This document shows positions 31,177-35,512 of a stretch of 35,512 nucleotides of DNA, in pieces. Source of the stretch: Chromera velia. Lineage: Eukaryota > Sar > Chromeraceae. Made by a program: the position numbers and the translations under genes. Under the pieces are notes generated by a model that saw only the letters and a program-made list of their open reading frames with translations, made no database searches and was not told the DNA's origin. The stretch covers positions 8,556 to 44,067 of the forward strand of contig JAHBMJ010000611.1 of assembly GCA_018398765.1 (NCBI GenBank). Reading direction: 5' to 3'. Position 1 is the stretch's first letter. The number at the start of each line of letters is the position of its first letter.

Positions 31177-32721
31177 ATGGGCAGCGTTTCTTCTTCACAA
31201 CCGGGAGAAGGCGTAGCAAAGGTCCAGCTGACTAAGGTGCGCATGAGTTTTCTGCGGAAGTTTCGCCCGGTGTCTGACGAGTGCTTCTGTGCGGCAGTAG
31301 ACAGACTCATCAAAGAGGGGAAAGGAGATGACCTACTGCTTGTTCTCCGCCTCGGTGCAGACATTAACGGCACACTTCGGTACATGTCGGAGTGGGCTCT
31401 TCACCTGGCAATTGAGAGAGACTGTAAGGCCCTTCTGAGGCGCTTAGTTTCATTTGGAGTTGACGTGAACGTGAAGAGGAGCAATGGATGGACTGTGTTG
31501 ATGTCTGCCTGCGAGAGGTGTGACTTGGAGACTGTAGGGATGTTATTGAGAGGGGGCGCAAAGGTGAATGAGAAGACCAAGGACGACTGGACTGCCCTGA
31601 TGTCGGCTTGTTGTTGTGGTGATGTGAAAACGGTGGATCTACTCCTTTGTTGGGGTGCAGACGTGAATAATCACTTTTGGCAGATGAGACGCTTGCATGA
31701 GTCGTCGGACTGGGGAGATCTTGTCACACCACTTTCGCTGGCCTCCAAAGGGGGGCATCACCTGGTTGTCAGACGACTCCTTGATGAGGATTCAGTGGCG
31801 TATTATTCTGTCGGGCTGGCGCATGCACTTGTTCAGGCCTGCATAGGATCGCATCACAAGACCGGTGTCATTCAGAAGCGAAGCACCCGCAGATCCTGCG
31901 GTTCAAATGGGTCACTCCATCGCCCCACTCGCCTTCGAGAGGTGGTCAGGCTTCTTTTGAGAGCTCAGGAGAAGTGTGATTATGAGTGGCGTGCTTCTCC
32001 CCATGCACTCTCGTCTAGGGTGAAGGCGCTTGAATGGGCATGGGGCGTTCGTCATGTCCAACTATGCAAGATTCTTCTGGAGGCAATTTCACAGAAACGC
32101 GTACAAGAAGTCACGTATTTGAAGAGGGATACCCGAACGAGAAACTGGGACCTCCATCCGAAGGACCGAGACCTCCGAAGCCAAATCCACCCAGACGGGC
32201 GCTGCAGGTTGTCCGTTCAGTTCAGTACGACAGAAGTGATTTGGTCGAAGTTCAGAGGATTTCGGGCTGAAGTTCCCCTCTTATTTGAAGGCGGACAGAT
32301 GGTTTTCCCTTTTCGTTTTATCGTCTCCTTCTTGCAGCTAGTGCAGAGACCCGAACAAAGGTTCAACAGTCGAAAGTATTCAGGACGTCATGAACCTCTT
32401 TTGATCTGGTCTCAGCACGGCCATGAAATCTATCTATCTTCCTCTGGGCGTAAGACAGCGCAGGGAGAAGCAACTCGAGAACTTCTCTTCTTCCTGGGAG
32501 TTTCCGAGTCCGACGGCGGGAACAAGACTGAGTCTGGGAAGAAGGAAAATGGCTCCACTGATAGCCAGAAAAGGTTGCCGAAAGAAGATCTGGGAAAAAA
32601 GCCAAATCGTGGCTCTCCTTGCAAGAAGGCACAGGGAAGTTCTGGAGAGAAGCGGAGGAAAGACAAACAAAAGAGGAGTCAAAGGAAGAGTGCGAGAAGA
32701 CAGCTGAGGGCTTGTGATTGA
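31177..32721 (+). CDS. Ankyrin-repeat protein with lineage-specific central domain and basic tail
   Basis: Single-exon frame of 514 residues. I chose ATG 31177 because the paralogue starts at the equivalent codon and no earlier ATG exists in frame. The N-terminus MGSVSSSQ fits an N-myristoylation signal (Gly2, Ser6), suggesting membrane attachment. Ankyrin-type units run from about residue 50 to 205 (LLLVLRLGADIN, LLRRLVSFGVDVN, WTVLMSACERCDLETVGMLL, WTALMSACCCGDVKTVDLL). Residues about 322-372 (NWDLHPKDRDLRSQI...WSKFRGFRAEVP) form a block that I do not recognise but that is conserved in the neighbouring copy. Residues after about 450 are Lys/Arg/Ser-rich with KKPNRG and KRRKDKQKRSQRKSARR, a possible nuclear signal. 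Ankyrin repeats bind proteins; the partner is unknown. Confidence 0.88.
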   Translation: MGSVSSSQPGEGVAKVQLTKVRMSFLRKFRPVSDECFCAAVDRLIKEGKGDDLLLVLRLGADINGTLRYMSEWALHLAIERDCKALLRRLVSFGVDVNVKRSNGWTVLMSACERCDLETVGMLLRGGAKVNEKTKDDWTALMSACCCGDVKTVDLLLCWGADVNNHFWQMRRLHESSDWGDLVTPLSLASKGGHHLVVRRLLDEDSVAYYSVGLAHALVQACIGSHHKTGVIQKRSTRRSCGSNGSLHRPTRLREVVRLLLRAQEKCDYEWRASPHALSSRVKALEWAWGVRHVQLCKILLEAISQKRVQEVTYLKRDTRTRNWDLHPKDRDLRSQIHPDGRCRLSVQFSTTEVIWSKFRGFRAEVPLLFEGGQMVFPFRFIVSFLQLVQRPEQRFNSRKYSGRHEPLLIWSQHGHEIYLSSSGRKTAQGEATRELLFFLGVSESDGGNKTESGKKENGSTDSQKRLPKEDLGKKPNRGSPCKKAQGSSGEKRRKDKQKRSQRKSARRQLRACD

Positions 32722-33812
32722 GAGGGGGACTTTGCCTTGATGCCTTTCGACATGATTGCATCAACACGGCATTCTGAATTTCATGTAGCGGACGAATGAT
32801 CTGAAGATGCACAAGTGAAAATCGATCAACCGGGAGTGACATTTCTATTTTCTTAAATGCAGAAATACGCTTAAGCCTGTAAATTTATAGTTTCAATGGT
32901 TCAGGACTCGGGTTTGATAGAAACAACAGAAGTTTGCGACACCACCGCGCTCCAGATTTACGAAGTTCAGAAATATTAAGCAATAATATGCAGGTACAGC
33001 CAGAATTCAACAACTAGCCAACATTATTAAACTACATTAATTTTATAAGCATAAAGAGTGATGATAATCTTGAACCATAACCTTATAAACTTCAAGTTAA
33101 TTGTGTTAGTAAACAAATTAATAAATGAATCTAACTTTTCTAATCTAATACTTTAATAGTAGTCTTCAAGCATATATAAGGTAACATTAGAGCACTTAGA
33201 GCAGCAAATTGCTAACAATTATTATTTTTGACATTTTTTTGCTAATCAAACATTATGCATGCATAATTATGGTTTTAATCTCAATTAACCTAATTAAGTG
33301 GAAAGTAAATGTATAAACAATAATAATAATCCAGCGTCCTTGCTTAGATCCTTCTAGTTTTAATTTAAGCTACAAGATTAATTTAAAAGGCTTGAATAAC
33401 TCAAGTCACACCTACACCCTGAGTAATATACTTATAGAAATATTTTTTTCATAAAAGCTTGCAACTTAAATGCCAACTTTGAATTGAGAACAATCCTCGT
33501 CTTGATTCTAAGACATAACTATAGTTATCTTCAAAATGATCTAAAGCTTATAGTTTAAATAAAATTAAATTGTAAAAAGATACGATTCTGCACGCTTCAA
33601 CTTAAGAGTCCGTTCAATTCTTGATTTTGCTTCTTGTTTAATTGTATTTACGATTGCGCGCGCATGTTTTTGCGACTAGGCTTCCAAGCCTTCGATTCGA
33701 TCCCTCTCATGCAGTGGGGCGGATACTAAGCCAGCTATGTCACGCAGCCGCTGGCTAGGATGCTGGAGGAACGCAGAGCGAGTTGGATTGGAAATTGACA
33801 TCTTAGTTCAAC
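32722..33812. other. Spacer with the third AT-rich island
   Basis: After the ankyrin stop there is about 130 bp of mixed DNA, then AT-rich sequence at about 32850-33660 with stops in all frames. Within it is a perfect 16-bp palindrome, ATTATGCATGCATAAT, at 33251-33266. From 33660 the composition is normal. No gene or RNA could be supported. Confidence 0.55.
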
Positions 33813-34309
33813 TCAACCGCAAACTCCGAGCAGCCGCAGAGCCTCCCGAAGATCTCGGACTTCCTCGACGGGTGTCCCCAGAGAATGCACCTCCGCACGC
33901 GCCTTCTCACTCGGACCCTTGCCCCCGGAATGGAGAAACACCGAAGGCCAGCCGCTCTGCACGGAATCAACGTACATGACAGCATGCATGAGACGGATTT
34001 GGAGCGATTTCTGTGTCCAGTAGCTGTCTTTCACACAAGGAGACAGAAGAGACACACACACAGAATTCTCACTGAAGATTCGGCAAGTCTCCGCTTCATA
34101 TCGATCATCCACACATGCGGAGGGCAAAGAAGTGATAGAAGCTTTAGATCGTCGTTTGTGGAGGGGGTCCCCGATTCGTGATCCCATGGATGAAAGAGAT
34201 GCCTCACAGAGACAGACACCGAGATCCGCATGCAAGGTAATCAAAAGAAGGTAGATACGAAAGCAGAGAGAATCACCATGAAAGCATGAAGGCAGGTCGC
34301 ATGAGATTT

Positions 34310-34366
<57 letters not shown>

Positions 34367-34762
34367 CTTTTTTTCTTTGTTTCTTCCTTTCCTTCTTTTA
34401 CTTCCTTTCTTTTTCATTTTGTATTTCTGTGCTTGCCGACAAAGTGACATCTGGAGTCCCTTTCTTCTTTCTTCCCGCTCACCCTTGCAGCCCCCAGGAT
34501 GTCTTTGCTCCAGGAGTCCCCCACATGCACCCCCCCGGTGATTTCCCTCTGCCCCCTATCCCTCCGCACTTTGTTTGCAGCTTCGAGGGCCTTCTGGAAG
34601 ATCTGGGGGTCTGGTTTCTCCACCCCCTCCCTTGAGGACAAAACAACAAAGTCAAAGAAGTCACGCACGCCCAAGGCAATCAAGAGAGACTCCGCACGCT
34701 CATCAAAATTTGAGAGGCACCCGAGAGTGCACCCGGCACCCCCTTCGGTCTGTCTCCAGTGC
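33813..34762 (-). CDS. HAD-superfamily hydrolase, HDHD3-like (3' part)
   Basis: Two exons join in phase 0: 34762-34483 (donor GTGAGC) and 33956-33813 (acceptor GTGCAG, stop TGA). The 141 residues carry HAD motif II (LGCLSNFDER, Ser), motif III Lys in GVEKPDPQIF, and motif IV in HVGDSWSKDILGAARSGW, the last continuing across the junction. Spacing and the NFD...KPDPxIF...HVGD order match the HDHD3/REG-2-like family, small cytosolic phosphatase-like hydrolases of mostly unknown substrate. The first visible exon starts in phase 2 at acceptor ATGCAG, so an upstream exon with the nucleophile motif DxDxT must exist. I do not find it up to 35512, so it probably lies beyond the window. The gene converges on the intact ankyrin gene. 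Confidence 0.83.
34311..34396. repeat. (CT)n-(TTTC)n microsatellite in the HAD intron
   Basis: A CT run followed by TTTC units and T/C-rich DNA. It lies within the intron 33957-34482 and reads as purine on the gene strand. Confidence 0.88.
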
Positions 34763-35047
34763 CTGCATGCATGCAACCAGGAAGCAAATCGAATGCCAAA
34801 AGAAAAAAAAACAAGAAGGAAAAGAACGAATGTGCACACACATTCAAGAGCCGTTTCGCGTTAGAATGCAGGGGCCGCAAAGTAATGAAAAATCAGAAGA
34901 GAGAAGGCAGGGAGCAAAAGAAAAAGATAAGGAAGAAGAAAATGAAGCTTTCTTTTGAAAGACAACAGAACGGGCATGATAGAGCGACTTGGATGAGCTT
35001 CTTTTTTTGACGCCGAGAGAAGAAAGAAAGAAAGAAAGAAAGAAGAG

Positions 35048-35078
<31 letters not shown>

Positions 35079-35240
35079 AACATGCAAGCAATCACTCAGA
35101 AGAGGAAGGAGGAAAAAAAAAGCAATAATTGTACAAACAAATCGACCACCCCGCTACACGTTCCCTTTCTCTCCCTTCCTTTGTAACTAGCAAGCAAGCC
35201 AACCGCAAAAACCAAACAGGAAAAGAATGGAAGCACATGT
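34763..35240. other. Probable intron of the HAD gene, no exon seen
   Basis: A-rich sequence with no HAD motif in any frame. It begins with TGCATGCATGCA at the acceptor of the HAD exon. Confidence 0.45.
35019..35081. repeat. (GAAA)n microsatellite
   Basis: About 60 bp of GAAA units with one GAGA interruption. Confidence 0.9.
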
Positions 35241-35512
35241 CGGGCCGTATGGACAGACTAAGGACGGCCAAGCACGGAAGTCGGGCGTGTGCAACAAACG
35301 AAAGGGCATACATCGGTCCCTATGCACACGCAGAGGACGGCCAAGCACGGAAGTCGGGCGTGTGTGACAAAAGAACGGGCATACATCGGTCCCTATAGAC
35401 ACGCAGAGGACGGCCAAGCAACGAAATAGTCGGGCGTGTGCAACAAAAGAACGGGCATACATCGGTCCCTATGGACACGCAGAGGACGGCCAAGCACGGA
35501 AGTCGGGCGTGT
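35241..35512. repeat. 73-76 bp tandem repeat at the right edge
   Basis: Four copies, the last cut by the window end. The GGGCATACATCGGTCCCTAT segment starts at 35304, 35377 and 35453, giving spacings of 73 and 76 bp; the first copy is diverged. Each unit also contains CAGAGGACGGCCAAGCA and GTCGGGCGTGTG. The extra 3 bp in one copy lie in CAACGAAATAGTC. Confidence 0.9.

Noticed and set aside
33670-33715. tRNA-like sequence with TTCGATTCGATCC
   Set aside because: The flanking bases do not pair into T, anticodon or acceptor stems.

Overview
This window is nuclear DNA of a protist. Genes are split by many small introns, base composition is near balanced apart from three AT-rich islands, and introns and spacers are full of microsatellites. 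Gene content (a giant WSC/REJ/GPS polycystin-like receptor, ankyrin proteins with basic tails, a CxH/CxxC zinc-knuckle repeat protein) together with an excess of TGCATGCA, a known ApiAP2-type DNA motif, suggests a chromerid alga such as Chromera velia. That assignment is an inference (about 60%); no ribosomal or organellar marker is present to settle it.

Layout. 1-616: AT-rich, no gene. 617-19944 (minus): one large gene that I rebuilt as 32 exons, every junction in frame, encoding about 3,250 residues: signal peptide, WSC domain, long glycosylation-rich ectodomain, REJ module, acidic insert, GPS with an HLT cleavage triplet, five membrane segments and a proline-rich tail. It resembles the N-terminal part of polycystin-1 but has no PLAT domain and stops before the channel part. 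19945-20931: spacer. 20932-21462 (plus): small protein with one C2H2 finger. 22134-23074 (plus): zinc-knuckle protein built on a 54-bp tandem repeat. 23075-25564: spacer with a purine-rich minisatellite and an AT-rich island. 25565-28923: an LTR retroelement with two 478-bp LTRs, TG...CA ends, a CCGG target duplication and no recognisable gag or pol. 29068-30621 (minus): full-length ankyrin paralogue with three in-frame stops, head to head with an intact copy at 31177-32721 (plus). 32722-33812: spacer with the third AT-rich island. 33813-34762 (minus): 3' end of a HAD hydrolase (HDHD3-like) whose N-terminal half is not seen. 34763-35512: microsatellites and a 73-76 bp tandem repeat running off the edge.

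The genes do not form a pathway. The most notable signals are the splice sites of the large gene (C at intron position +3 in 19 of 31 donors, G at +5 in 30 of 31, acceptors almost always GCAG), microsatellites that start at or abut those splice sites, the pol-less LTR element, the stop-interrupted but frame-preserved ankyrin copy, and the TGCATGCA excess. All exon borders were derived by eye from GT/AG signals plus frame continuity; none has transcript support here.
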